Below, in pieces: positions 1-8,662 of a stretch of 34,303 nt of DNA. Both the position numbers and the translations under genes were made by a program. Under the pieces are notes generated by a model. It was not told the DNA's origin and searched no databases. It saw nothing but the letters and a program-made list of their open reading frames with translations. The stretch comes from Acidobacteriota bacterium (lineage in GTDB: Bacteria > Acidobacteriota > Blastocatellia > HR10 > JACQTD01): NCBI GenBank assembly GCA_016210985.1, contig JACQTD010000341.1:1-34303 (forward strand), written 5' to 3'. Numbering within the stretch: the first letter of the stretch is position 1; every line of letters starts with the position of its first letter.

Positions 1-2
1 GC

Positions 3-851
3 TATCTCACCCTCTGGCCGATGACGCGGCGCGAGCAGCAGGGGCTCGGACGTTGCGGCCTCTGGGAGGAGTTGCTCGGAGCCCGCGATGGGGACTGGCT
101 CGACCTTGTGGCCGCGCAGCCGGACGAGCTCGAGGACTGGCGCGCGCTGGCACACCGTGGCGGCTTTCCGACTCCGGCCGTCCACCTCGAAACGGCCGAG
201 GAACGGGCGGTCTGGTTCGACGGCTACGTACGCACCTACCTCGAGCGCGACCTGCAGGAGCTTTCTTCGATTGCGGCACTGCCCGATTTCCGCCGCCTGA
301 TGCGAGCAGCCTGCCTGCGGCTCGGCCAGCTCGTCAACCAGACGGAGCTGGGCCGCGACGTGGCGCTGCCGCAGCCAACCGTGCACCGATATCTCAACTT
401 GCTGGAGACCTCGTACCTGCTGGTAAGGCTCCCCGCCTATGCGGTGAACCGCACCAAGCGGCTCATCAAGTCTCCGAAGCTCTACTGGGGCGACACGGGG
501 GTCGCATTGCATCTCGGGGGAGGCGACCAGCCGGGTGGAGCCCATCTCGAGAACCTTGTACTGGCCGATCTCCTCGCCTGGCGCGACGCGCGCCTCGATC
601 GCGCGGAGGTCTGTTATTGGCGCACGGCGATCGGCGAGGAAATAGACTTCGTGATCGAGGCTGGCGGGCGGCTCCTGCCCATCGAGATCAAGGGCGCGGC
701 GCGCCCGCGTCTCGGCGATGCGGCGCACCTTCGCACCTTCCGAAAAGAGTACGGCAGGAAGGCCCGGGCGGGCCTGCTGCTGCACACCGGCAGCACGCTC
801 GAATGGCTCGCGCCCGACGTGCTGGCGGCCCCGTGGTGGAAGGTGTTGTAA
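3..851 (+). CDS. DUF4143-type AAA ATPase, 3' part only
   Basis: This is the C-terminal part of a P-loop ATPase of the AAA_14/DUF4143 type. The reading frame is open to the window edge, so the N-terminal ATPase domain lies outside; the internal ATG at 21 is not the true start. What remains shows the winged-helix-like section (around LGQLVNQTELGRDV and TVHRYLNLLETSYLLVRLP), the segment KSPKLYWGDTGVALHL, and a C-terminal part with an endonuclease-fold-like acidic pattern (EEIDFVIE, then PIEIKG). Members of this family are common chromosomal proteins of unclear role, sometimes discussed as nucleic-acid or toxin-linked ATPases. The family call is confident; the function is not known. Confidence 0.85.
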   Translation, partial: YLTLWPMTRREQQGLGRCGLWEELLGARDGDWLDLVAAQPDELEDWRALAHRGGFPTPAVHLETAEERAVWFDGYVRTYLERDLQELSSIAALPDFRRLMRAACLRLGQLVNQTELGRDVALPQPTVHRYLNLLETSYLLVRLPAYAVNRTKRLIKSPKLYWGDTGVALHLGGGDQPGGAHLENLVLADLLAWRDARLDRAEVCYWRTAIGEEIDFVIEAGGRLLPIEIKGAARPRLGDAAHLRTFRKEYGRKARAGLLLHTGSTLEWLAPDVLAAPWWKVL

Positions 852-929
852 GGTGATCCGCGGCAAAGACCCGGTGTGCGGCTTGCGCAATCCCACCTTT
901 TTTGCCCTGGAATCAACTGATTGGAGCTG

Positions 930-1436
930 CTAATCGTCCGGGGTCGGGCAGCAAGTGGCAAACCGGTAGCGGAGTAACGGATTCGTCGCGTTCAGGCAAT
1001 TGACAGCCGACTGGGTGTCGGGATGGTCGTCGGCGAAGTTGTTGAGATCCATAACCGTGCCGGTGGGTGCGTCGCGCCGTGGAGGCGAGCATCCGGTGAA
1101 GGGATGACAAAGGGAGAGGATGTGTCCAAGCTGGTGCGCCAGATGTCTCTGATGGGCCGGTAAGTTGTTGACAGCGATAATGATCCTTGCTGCCTTTCCT
1201 CCGCCCCAGCTGGCTCCTCCAGCATGGGCGGTCTCAGGGAGAAAGGATTCGATGACAAACACTTCCACAGCATCGTCATCGATGAACTCGTCCAGCAAGT
1301 CGGTCTCTTCGGCCGAAGTCGCAGTGAGGTTGGGATCGGCCGTGATGACTTGGAGGGTCGGTCGGTTGACATAAACGGGAGAGCCGGCTTCAACCGCTAT
1401 GCAACACCGTCCCCATAGATCGTTGGCTTTCGCCAG
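930..1436 (-). pseudogene. Decayed metzincin-like zinc protease fragment
   Basis: The minus-strand frame is open from a stop at 1437-1439 down to the stop at 930, with no convincing start codon, so it appears to be a 5'-truncated remnant of about 168 residues. It carries an 11-residue zinc-site pattern, HQLGHILSLCH, with the spacing of the metzincin consensus HExxHxxGxxH. The catalytic Glu is Gln (CAG, one base from GAG) and the Gly is Ser. About 20 residues later comes a Met-turn-like GTVMDLNN. The segment before the site (NDLWGRCCIAVE, then KAARIIIAVNNLP) resembles the upper subdomain of bacterial secreted metzincins. The missing start and missing Glu together point to an inactive relic. 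An alternative is an active variant with an unusual start in a longer reading frame. Confidence 0.6.
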
Positions 1437-1899
1437 CTAAGTACCTATTTATGAAAAACCTATGGATCAGAATTAACTCGGACATTCCGAAAGATAAACT
1501 TCCATGTCTCCGTCGTCTTCTTATTACGCAAGTGTTGTACCGTGCACGTTGATGATAGGACCACTCGCTCAAACTCGGGAACGCGGTCCCGGGCGCTAAG
1601 GGATCGGTAATCCTGCAGGCGTTTATCACCCTGGGAACGACAAGCTTGCTGCCTCATCCGATGGCAATGCGGGGATTGACATCTGAACCAATCCTGGTGG
1701 TCGCCTTGCTTGACGGTCCTGGTAATTGCTGAGTTATTTGACCCAACTGGGTTAACTCGCGCAGGTCACACGCAAAGACCCACTTCTCCCGTGAGATATA
1801 ACGCAGTCATCCATTGTGGTTAGGTATTGGATCTCCAAGCGGCATGGGGATTGCGTCGTAGCTAATTAACCATAAGTAAAGATTAATCGGGGTATACCA
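1437..1899. other. Intergenic stretch without a supported gene
   Basis: I find no convincing gene here. Minus-strand frames between about 1390 and 1657 could hold frameshifted remains of the N-terminal part of the metzincin relic, but I recognise no motif in them. No clear sigma-70 promoter for the downstream secreted-protein cluster can be read; the AT-rich run at about 1862-1895 is the most likely place. Confidence 0.4.
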
Positions 1900-4362
1900 A
1901 TGGGGAAAGGGAAACTTTCGCGCGCACGAGAAGTGTTATGGACCTGTCTCTTCTTGTGGACACTCGTTCTCGGTTCACGAGCCGGCGCCGCACCGGTGAC
2001 TACATTAGGGAGTACGAGTGCCTCCGGTGCCAGCGGTCCGCGTGTGACGCACAGATGGGGTGAGCACGCCACCGCGGATTTCACGGGGGTGACCGAAGAC
2101 GCGATGCTGATTGAGGGCGGGAACGATGAAAGCGCCTGGCTTGGCATACGCGACGACTTCGACAAGCACACAGTAATCCAGTTCGACCTGGTGGGCATCC
2201 CTCGTGATACGGAGATCTATCACGCCAAGCTCCGCATCTTCTGGGAGGTGGCCTATGGCGCCGCTGACCAAGGAAAGTCCGGCTACATGATGAATCTGTA
2301 CCGCATCGCAGATCCGGAAGGGCGCGGGATGTGGGCAGAGAGTCAAGTGACGAGGAGCTTGAGGAAATCCGGCGTCCCGTGGACCGCATCGGGCGATGTT
2401 TTCAGCTCGCTGAGTTTCACACCGGTCGATCGTGCATTCTCACACCCCAAGGCATACGGCGATGGAGCTGAGAATTTTTGGACCGAATGGGACGTCACTT
2501 CCGCCGTGCAGGGATGGATTAACGATGATTTCCCGAACCAAGGATTCCTCCTCGACGGGCGGAATACATTGGGACTGGATGCGATCGCCCGCTCCAGCGA
2601 ACATCCCGATGCTACAACCCGGCCATACCTGGAGATCACCCATGCCGGGAGCGGTGGCTATCCCCTCCAGGTCTCCGGCCTCCGGGCTCAATCTAATGGC
2701 GGTCAGACTTTTATCACATGGCAAGAGGTCGCCAGTACCGATCCTGAGACTGGATATCGCGTTTATCGGCACACCATGCCGATAACCACCGATAACCTTG
2801 CCACGGCTGAACTGCTGGCTGAAGCACCGCAGGGCTCGGCCACATTCTCCAGGCTGAATGAGAACGGGGGTCGGTTGAGTACGCCGTTCAGCGGCGGTCC
2901 GTTACCCGACCAGACTGGCCTGTATGTCTACACGGTTGAGTCCGATGGACCGCACTTCTACGCGGTAACGAGCGTTGTGCGAGGGAACGAGAATCGGGCC
3001 ATTGGGCCGAGTAACTCTGCTGGACCGGAAGTGGAGAAGGTGTCCCTTGTAAGCCCGGTCCTGCAGTTCATGGAGGACCCCGTCCCTTCGGCTTCAGGGA
3101 ATCGCCAGGTGTTCATCGTTTGGCTTGGCCGCTTTGACCCGACGGGACGTCTTGCGGACTATGGTTACACAAACCGGCGCAGCGTTCCGTATATTTTCCG
3201 AATCATTACTCCCGAAGTGTGGAATCCCGCCCTCCCTTATCCGCTTCTCGTGTTCTTCCATTACTTCAGTGACAGTTATGTCGGCGGGGGACAAAACGCA
3301 GCCCAACCTCGATTCGTCCTCACGGCTGATGACTTCGATCCACTGATCACGGCAAATCTTTACGGCGCCAGTATCTGGTTAGGTTACAACTCGAATTATG
3401 GAACCCGAACGGCGCCCACCGAGGGCGTGGTGGTCAACTACACGGAGCGAAGGGTCGATTGGATCGTCGATTGGGTCATGAACCGGAGCGGTGTTTTCAA
3501 GATCGATCCTTCCCGAGTTTACATGAAGGGCGGCTCCATGGGCGGTGCCGCTCAATGGGGTTATGGGATCCGCCGTCAGAATCTGTTCGTTGCCGGGCAG
3601 AACGCCGTCCCTGGAGTCAATCTCACGTTCGATCCCGATCGCCGGCATTATCCGCTCTGGGGCTATGAATCGTCCATTCGCACGAGCGATGGCGTGCCCC
3701 TGAACGAGCGGGTGAATGCAGGCGCCTACGCCACGGCGGAACCTGGCGCCGATTTCCCAATCATGCTGATGTTTGTCCGAAGAGGCGATGAGGCCATTCC
3801 GTGGGGCCAGATGCCCACATTTTTTTCTTCTATGGATGCCAGCCGTCACCTCGGAGGAATTCTCTACTGGACGCAAGGCGATCATGTGAACGGACCGAGC
3901 CCTCACGAAGTCTTCTCCGAGTGGTCATCGGAAGAAGAATACGACGACTGGATCTACCAGTTTGTCCTGAACCAGAGTTATCCGGCGATCAGCCGGTTTA
4001 GTCTCAACGACGAACCGGGCGACGGCGAGCCCGCGAACGGCGATCCCCTGGGTGGTTTCAACCGGTTTCCGCGCTGGGACACGGCCACCATCGTGGATAC
4101 GCTGGGGCGCTGGGAGTTGACTGTACGTTTGCATCCGGCTGCTCCGGTCCCGACAGCGATGGCAGATATTACGCCCCGTCGTTTGCAAGCGCTCGATCAC
4201 AAGCCGGGCACCAGCTACACCTGGGAAAACAGACAGGAGCCAGCCGGTGCGTTGATCCAGACGGGTGCCCTCGTCGCCGACTCGAATGGCCTGATCACGT
4301 TGCCCGGTGTCGTCTTGAGCAAGGCCGGCAACCGAATCATCATTGGGAGAATAAACCCATGA
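1900..4362 (+). CDS. Secreted DNRLRE / Fn3 / alpha-beta hydrolase esterase
   Basis: This 820-residue exported protein begins with a signal peptide (hydrophobic VLWTCLFLWTLVLG, cleavage near the Ala-Gly-Ala-Ala run at about residue 30). Residues 50-250 match the DNRLRE beta-sandwich: a repeated exposed-loop fold with FDKHTVIQFDLVGIP, WDVTSAVQGWI and RPYLEIT. Residues 253-385 look like a fibronectin III-type module. From about residue 390 there is an alpha/beta hydrolase of the feruloyl-esterase/PHB-depolymerase style, with nucleophile elbow GGSMGG (Ser546). The likely reaction is hydrolysis of an ester on an extracellular polymer; the substrate is unknown. The stop codon overlaps the start of the next small ORF (ATGA). 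It is the first gene of the secreted-protein cluster. The ribosome site is weak. Confidence 0.85.
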   Translation: MGKGKLSRAREVLWTCLFLWTLVLGSRAGAAPVTTLGSTSASGASGPRVTHRWGEHATADFTGVTEDAMLIEGGNDESAWLGIRDDFDKHTVIQFDLVGIPRDTEIYHAKLRIFWEVAYGAADQGKSGYMMNLYRIADPEGRGMWAESQVTRSLRKSGVPWTASGDVFSSLSFTPVDRAFSHPKAYGDGAENFWTEWDVTSAVQGWINDDFPNQGFLLDGRNTLGLDAIARSSEHPDATTRPYLEITHAGSGGYPLQVSGLRAQSNGGQTFITWQEVASTDPETGYRVYRHTMPITTDNLATAELLAEAPQGSATFSRLNENGGRLSTPFSGGPLPDQTGLYVYTVESDGPHFYAVTSVVRGNENRAIGPSNSAGPEVEKVSLVSPVLQFMEDPVPSASGNRQVFIVWLGRFDPTGRLADYGYTNRRSVPYIFRIITPEVWNPALPYPLLVFFHYFSDSYVGGGQNAAQPRFVLTADDFDPLITANLYGASIWLGYNSNYGTRTAPTEGVVVNYTERRVDWIVDWVMNRSGVFKIDPSRVYMKGGSMGGAAQWGYGIRRQNLFVAGQNAVPGVNLTFDPDRRHYPLWGYESSIRTSDGVPLNERVNAGAYATAEPGADFPIMLMFVRRGDEAIPWGQMPTFFSSMDASRHLGGILYWTQGDHVNGPSPHEVFSEWSSEEEYDDWIYQFVLNQSYPAISRFSLNDEPGDGEPANGDPLGGFNRFPRWDTATIVDTLGRWELTVRLHPAAPVPTAMADITPRRLQALDHKPGTSYTWENRQEPAGALIQTGALVADSNGLITLPGVVLSKAGNRIIIGRINP

Positions 4363-4472
4363 AGCAAAGCGCTCGCCTGGCGCTCATTCTCTCATTCTTG
4401 GCATTGGCGCTGTCCCTAACTTCGGGCGCGAATATGGCGGCAAGACGTGAACAAACGAGGGCAGTATCATGA
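4359..4472 (+). CDS. 37-aa signal-peptide mini-ORF, coupled on both sides
   Basis: This small frame starts at an ATG that overlaps the stop of the esterase gene (ATGA at 4359-4362) and ends in a TGA that overlaps the start of the next hydrolase (ATGA at 4469-4472). The product begins MKQSARLALILSFLALALS, a textbook export signal, then SGANMAARREQTRAVS, so only about a dozen residues would remain after cleavage. Its start resembles the next protein (MKSTARLAL). It may be the stump of a gene that lost its body, a coupling leader, or a real tiny exported peptide. Only the exact fit between its neighbours supports translation. Confidence 0.4.
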   Translation: MKQSARLALILSFLALALSLTSGANMAARREQTRAVS

Positions 4473-5620
4473 AATCCACCGCACGTCTTGCTTTGCCAGT
4501 TTTTGCGCTCCTCGGAATGATGCTGGGCGGGTATAGCCTCAAGAGTGAACCTATCGCAGCGCAGCCTGCAGATACCGCTGCACCCTTCTACTATGTCTCT
4601 CCCGCCGGCGACGACGCCTTTAGCTTGGACCGGCGGTTGGCAAAAAATGTGACCGTCCTCCGCGATTTGGAATATGCGACCTACGAGTTGGGTGGAGAGA
4701 GAAAGCCGCTTCTTCTCGACCTGTATTTACCAACAGGAGTCTCGCAGCCACTGTCGCTAATCGTCTACATCCACGGAGGTGGCTGGTTTGAAGGGAGCAA
4801 GAGCACCTGTCCGGGCACGACCTTCGCTCAGACGGGGTATGCTATGGCCTGCATTGACTATCGCCTGTCCAGCTTAGCCGGGGGCTGCCCCGAAGAGCTT
4901 ATCTTCCCCGCTCAGATCCACGACGTCAAGGCCGCTGTCCGATGGCTGCGGAACCACGCGAGCGCCTATGGCTTGAACCCCAACCGTTTTGGCGCGCTGG
5001 GGAACTCATCGGGCGGTCACCTGGCCGCCTTGTGGGGAGTCTCAGCGGGAGTGACGGCGCTCGAAGGCGCGAACAACCTTGGAATTTCCGATGAGGTGCA
5101 GGCGGTGGCCGACTGGTACGGCCCCGTAGATGTCACCCGGGGCCACATCGTTTTCATGGACAATCCGTGCAAGGTCCCTTTGAGTGAACTCATCGCTAGG
5201 TATGGCGGAGAAGAAACGCCCTATTTCTACTGGACGCTGGCGTGGGGCGCTTTTCTGGGCGGATCGCTGGCTGACCCAGCGGTGCTGGCACGGGCGGCCG
5301 AAGCCTCTCCGGTGACCTATGTTGATGCCGCAGATCCTCCCTTCCTCGTGATCCACGGCGAGAATGACGGCATGGTTCCCATCAGCCAGAGCGAATGGCT
5401 CGTGGCGGCTCTGAAGAGAGCAGTGGTCGATGTCACGTTTGTCCACCTGCCTGGCCTGGGGCATTCCTTCGCCGGCCCGCCGGGATCGGGACAGGAAGTT
5501 CATCCGGCCTTTCTCGAACCGACGCTTGAATTCTTCGACCGCTACCTGGCCGCCGACAATCCCACTATCACGATGGCTGAGGTCAGCACGAGCGTGAGGA
5601 TGGGAAAAGGGACAAACTAA
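4469..5620 (+). CDS. Secreted alpha/beta hydrolase (BD-FAE/HSL-type esterase)
   Basis: This 383-residue protein starts with a signal peptide (RLALPVFALLGMMLGG). It has the oxyanion-hole motif HGGGW (His102-Trp106), the nucleophile elbow GNSSGG with Ser180, the acid in HGENDGMVP (Asp300) and the catalytic His in LGHSF (His332), so the full catalytic triad is present. This arrangement is typical of carboxylesterases and acetyl-xylan or feruloyl esterase relatives that act on decorated polysaccharides. The start is supported by GAGGG six bases upstream. The gene overlaps the mini-ORF before it and is followed nine bases later by the HYR/FG-GAP gene, so it is part of the same transcription unit. 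The substrate cannot be read from the sequence. Confidence 0.88.
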   Translation: MKSTARLALPVFALLGMMLGGYSLKSEPIAAQPADTAAPFYYVSPAGDDAFSLDRRLAKNVTVLRDLEYATYELGGERKPLLLDLYLPTGVSQPLSLIVYIHGGGWFEGSKSTCPGTTFAQTGYAMACIDYRLSSLAGGCPEELIFPAQIHDVKAAVRWLRNHASAYGLNPNRFGALGNSSGGHLAALWGVSAGVTALEGANNLGISDEVQAVADWYGPVDVTRGHIVFMDNPCKVPLSELIARYGGEETPYFYWTLAWGAFLGGSLADPAVLARAAEASPVTYVDAADPPFLVIHGENDGMVPISQSEWLVAALKRAVVDVTFVHLPGLGHSFAGPPGSGQEVHPAFLEPTLEFFDRYLAADNPTITMAEVSTSVRMGKGTN

Positions 5621-5629
5621 AAGGCCCAT

Positions 5630-7213
5630 ATGACACACGAAGTTTCCAACCGAGGACAATCGTTCAGCAAGGGGTGGAAATCAAGACTCTTTGCGTTCTC
5701 GTTTCTGGGACTGTTTTCGTTCTTGAGTTTGCTGGAACCGACGACGGCCAGCGGTCCCGGGCGCGAGTTTCAGGCTCAGCCGATGCCCGCAGCGAAGGCG
5801 GCCTATCTGGAGGCGTTCGACGGCGATCTGGCCGCTCGGCAGAAGGGCGCTGAGTGGCCAGGGATCACAGAGTCCTGGGGTGGCCTCACAGAACACGTGG
5901 ACCCGTTGGGCTCGATCCTCGCCGGGGAGGCTGGTCTCTACATGGAGCCGATGAGCACTCTGCAATCGTGCACGATCACTTGCCCGGGCAACATCACCGT
6001 GCCCAACGATCCGGGTCAGTGCGGCGCTGTGGTCAACATTCCCGAGAACGCTACGGACAACTGTCAGGTGACCGGTGTCTCTTGCCAGCCGATTCCAGCA
6101 GTTTCTTTCTTCCCTGTCGGCGCAACCGCGGTCACCTGCACAGCGAGTGATTCTGCAGGTAATAACTCCACGTGCACCTTCAACGTCACTGTGAATGACA
6201 CCGAGGCCCCGACCATCGCCTGCCCGGAGAACATCGTCACCTACACTGATCCAGGCCAGAACGGCGCCTCCGTCGGCTTCACAGCCACCGCCACGGACAA
6301 CTGTCCTGGCGAGAGATTCTCTTGCCTGCCGCCACCGGGGTCGTTCTTCCCCCCGGGCACAACTACCGTCACCTGCACGGCCACCGATGCCGCCGACCGC
6401 AGTTCCTCCTGTAGTTTTGCTGTAACCATCAATCAACGGTCGGCTTGGGCAACCCACGTGAGCCTCCTTTTCCAGATCCGGGCCGGTGACGCCAGTGCCT
6501 CCCTGGAAGCGTCATCGCCGCAGCAAACCAATCAAGCTCTGCTGGTGGCCGACTTTTTCACCAATCAATTGAAGGTGCTCCTCGGCAACGGCGACGGCAC
6601 CTTCCGCCCCGGCCAACAGCTCCCGGTGGGCAACGGGCCGAACAATGTGGCGGTGGGCGATTTCAACCGGGATGGGAATACGGATGCCGTCACCGCCAAT
6701 GCGCTCTCCAATGATCTTTCGATCGTGGTCGGCAACGGCGACGGGACATTCAGGAGCTTGGGGACCATCCCGGTCGGCAACGGGCCAGTGGCCATCACGA
6801 TTGACGATTTCGATGGGGACAGACGATTGGATCTGGCCACAGCCAACTTCCTCTCCGACGACGTTTCAATCCTCAAGAACCACGATGGCCAGCGGTTCAC
6901 CGAGACCAAACGACTGGCGGTGGGAGACGGACCCGATGCCCTCATTGCAGGAACGTTTCTGAACGAGTACGTGGGGCTGGCTGTGATCAATATGCTCTCC
7001 GACCAGATGACCATTTATCTGGGAGATGCCAACGGGACGTTGAATCGTAGCCAGAGTTACGCGGTCAGTCCAGTGCCAGCATCTATCGCTCAAGGTGACT
7101 TCAACAACGATGGGCGACTGGACATTGCGGTGCTGGATGCAGACGGCGTGACGCTGCGGGTGCTGTTGGACCATGGAGACGGCACGTTCCGGCTGGTCCC
7201 ATGGTACATGTGA
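5630..7213 (+). CDS. Secreted HYR and FG-GAP/VCBS repeat protein
   Basis: This 527-residue exported protein has a signal peptide (LFAFSFLGLFSFLSLL). Residues about 113-270 hold two HYR (hyalin-repeat) domains, each beginning with a CPxNI motif and carrying TDNC and the repeated VTCTA(S/T)D signature with paired cysteines. Residues about 300-527 form FG-GAP/VCBS-type beta-propeller blades, visible as repeated GNGDGTF, VGDFNRDG and GDFNNDGRLDIAV with calcium-loop-like Asp-rich turns. Such proteins are extracellular adhesion or ligand-binding modules; no catalytic motif is visible. It ends with WYM, directly after a blade, so the propeller may be incomplete. It sits between hydrolase genes with only 9-10 bp on either side, suggesting a binding or scaffold role for the secreted set. 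Confidence 0.85.
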   Translation: MTHEVSNRGQSFSKGWKSRLFAFSFLGLFSFLSLLEPTTASGPGREFQAQPMPAAKAAYLEAFDGDLAARQKGAEWPGITESWGGLTEHVDPLGSILAGEAGLYMEPMSTLQSCTITCPGNITVPNDPGQCGAVVNIPENATDNCQVTGVSCQPIPAVSFFPVGATAVTCTASDSAGNNSTCTFNVTVNDTEAPTIACPENIVTYTDPGQNGASVGFTATATDNCPGERFSCLPPPGSFFPPGTTTVTCTATDAADRSSSCSFAVTINQRSAWATHVSLLFQIRAGDASASLEASSPQQTNQALLVADFFTNQLKVLLGNGDGTFRPGQQLPVGNGPNNVAVGDFNRDGNTDAVTANALSNDLSIVVGNGDGTFRSLGTIPVGNGPVAITIDDFDGDRRLDLATANFLSDDVSILKNHDGQRFTETKRLAVGDGPDALIAGTFLNEYVGLAVINMLSDQMTIYLGDANGTLNRSQSYAVSPVPASIAQGDFNNDGRLDIAVLDADGVTLRVLLDHGDGTFRLVPWYM

Positions 7214-7223
7214 GGAGTACACG

Positions 7224-7295
7224 ATGAAAACTCTTAAACGGCTTACGTTCGCTTTGGACCTATTGATGCGTGCGGCATCACCGATGAGTGATTGA
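7224..7295 (+). CDS. 23-aa mini-ORF, possible coupling leader
   Basis: This short frame has a GAGGAG ribosome site just upstream, overlapping the previous stop, and encodes MKTLKRLTFALDLLMRAASP followed by MSD. It ends at a TGA eight bases into the next frame, which can begin at the GTG at 7288. Like the mini-ORF at 4359 it starts MK with basic residues, then hydrophobic ones, though it is too short for a complete export signal. It could be the stump of a former gene or a leader that couples translation. Support comes from position and ribosome site only. Confidence 0.25.
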   Translation: MKTLKRLTFALDLLMRAASPMSD

Positions 7296-8640
7296 AAAGC
7301 CGAAAGTCTGGATACGGGAAAGGGACGAGGTTGTGCGCACAAGAACCTTCGTGCTCATTTTGTTGTTTGTAGGTGTCTTCTGGGTTGCTCTGGCCCCGCT
7401 TGGCGGCTCAGAGGGCTTCATGATGAAACGCACGGTCGGATTCTCGCTACATAAATGTGTGCAGGAGCTCGTCAGAAAAAGGTGTTGCTCTCGATTTGCC
7501 GCCGGCGGAAGTCGGCGGTGGGACCGCCAACCTAGCAGAGAAGCGTACGCCCTTTGTTGCCGCCGGCGGAAGCCGGCGGATGCACCATCAGCCTTAGGCC
7601 GCAGGACACCGCAGTCTCAGGCTGATGGCGCTCCACCCCGCTCCCACGGGGCGCAAGCGGTCGCCAGCACTCTTTTTCTAGGCTGGCGGTTCATCACCCC
7701 GCTTCCGCAAGGTGCAAAATCGGCTGGCTCGTCGAGTGAGGAGTTTCGAATACCTTTGGCTGGCTTTAACCCGGACCTTCTGCGGTCGCTCTCCCGGTTG
7801 CGATCAGCGATCAGCTTAAAAGATGTCAATGACTTTCTCTACCAGCTTCAGAACCTCAACCTTCAGGCCATCGGGGACACGGCCTATGATCTGGTGGTGA
7901 TGGACTATTCCGCCGACGGAAGCGAGCGCGGGGAATTCACTGCCAGGCAAGTCGTCGCGCTCAAGCAAAGCCCCGGCGGTGAGAAGATCGTGCTGGCGTA
8001 TAAGAGCATCGGCGAAGCCGAGGACTATCGTTTCTACTGGCAGAAGGACTGGAGGCCGGGCAATCCACCCTGGCTCGATGCTCAGAATCCAAACTGGCCG
8101 GGCAATTACAAAGTGCGTTATTGGGATCCGGCCTGGCAGGCCATCATCTTCGAGTACACCGATCGCCTACTGAAAGCGGGCTTCGATGGTGCGTACCTGG
8201 ACATCATTGATGCTTACGAGTACTACGCCGAACGAGGCCGCACGACAGCCGCTCAAGAGATGGTGGACTTCGTAGCCGCTATCCGTGCCCACGCTCGCGC
8301 CCGCGATCCCAATTTCTACATCTTCCCGCAGAACGCGCCGGAATTGGCGACCCTGGTGCCAGCCTACCTCAAGAGCGTGGATGGCATCGGGCAGGAAGAC
8401 CTCTTCTACGGCTACGAAGAAGACGACAAACCGACGCCGCCAGACGTCACCGCCGAACTCGAACGCTACCTCGACGTGTTGAAAAGAGCTGGCAAGCTGG
8501 TGCTGACCATAGATTATGAGACGACGCCCGCGCACATAGACGACGCTTACGCCAAATCGCGCGCGAAAGGCTACGTGCCCTTCTGCACCGTGCGCGCTCT
8601 GGACCGGTTGATCATCAATCCCGGTCACGAGCCGGATTAA
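7288..8640 (+). CDS. GH114-like (MJ1477/TM1410 family) glycoside hydrolase
   Basis: From about residue 150 this is a TIM-barrel protein of the MJ1477/TM1410 family, related to GH114 endo-alpha-1,4-polygalactosaminidases. Diagnostic stretches are YDLVVMDYSADG, VLAYKSIGEAEDYR, NYKVRYWDPAWQ and FDGAYLDIIDAYEYY (acidic residues Asp305 and Asp308). Proteins of this group are exported and act on amino-sugar polymers, though few have been tested. The frame can start at GTG 7288, but GTG 7333 is better supported: GGGACGAGG precedes it and it gives a clean signal peptide (TFVLILLFVGVFWVALA). Residues about 65-150 are Arg/Cys/Ala-rich and encoded by palindromic repeat DNA at 7499-7690, not by a recognisable domain. 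The protein is therefore normal at the C-terminus and disturbed near the N-terminus. Confidence 0.85.
   Translation: MIEKPKVWIRERDEVVRTRTFVLILLFVGVFWVALAPLGGSEGFMMKRTVGFSLHKCVQELVRKRCCSRFAAGGSRRWDRQPSREAYALCCRRRKPADAPSALGRRTPQSQADGAPPRSHGAQAVASTLFLGWRFITPLPQGAKSAGSSSEEFRIPLAGFNPDLLRSLSRLRSAISLKDVNDFLYQLQNLNLQAIGDTAYDLVVMDYSADGSERGEFTARQVVALKQSPGGEKIVLAYKSIGEAEDYRFYWQKDWRPGNPPWLDAQNPNWPGNYKVRYWDPAWQAIIFEYTDRLLKAGFDGAYLDIIDAYEYYAERGRTTAAQEMVDFVAAIRAHARARDPNFYIFPQNAPELATLVPAYLKSVDGIGQEDLFYGYEEDDKPTPPDVTAELERYLDVLKRAGKLVLTIDYETTPAHIDDAYAKSRAKGYVPFCTVRALDRLIINPGHEPD
7499..7690 (+). repeat. Nested palindromic repeat cluster inside the GH114-like gene
   Basis: Two near-identical hairpins lie 61 bp apart: 7499-7518 (CCGCCGGC, GGAA, GTCGGCGG) and 7560-7579 (CCGCCGGC, GGAA, GCCGGCGG), each an 8-bp stem closed by a GGAA tetraloop. 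A 10-bp perfect inverted repeat pairs 7585-7594 with 7619-7628. A 13-bp inverted repeat with one mismatch pairs 7523-7535 with 7678-7690. The whole block is read in frame by the GH114-like gene. It resembles REP/BIME-type or miniature-element DNA that entered a coding sequence between signal peptide and catalytic domain. Confidence 0.75.
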
Positions 8641-8662
8641 ACTGAACGGAGGAGGACATATC

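Noticed and set aside
53-856. Second long plus-strand frame over the DUF4143 gene
   Set aside because: Arg/Pro/Ala-rich shadow of the GC-rich real gene; the other frame has clear DUF4143 motifs.
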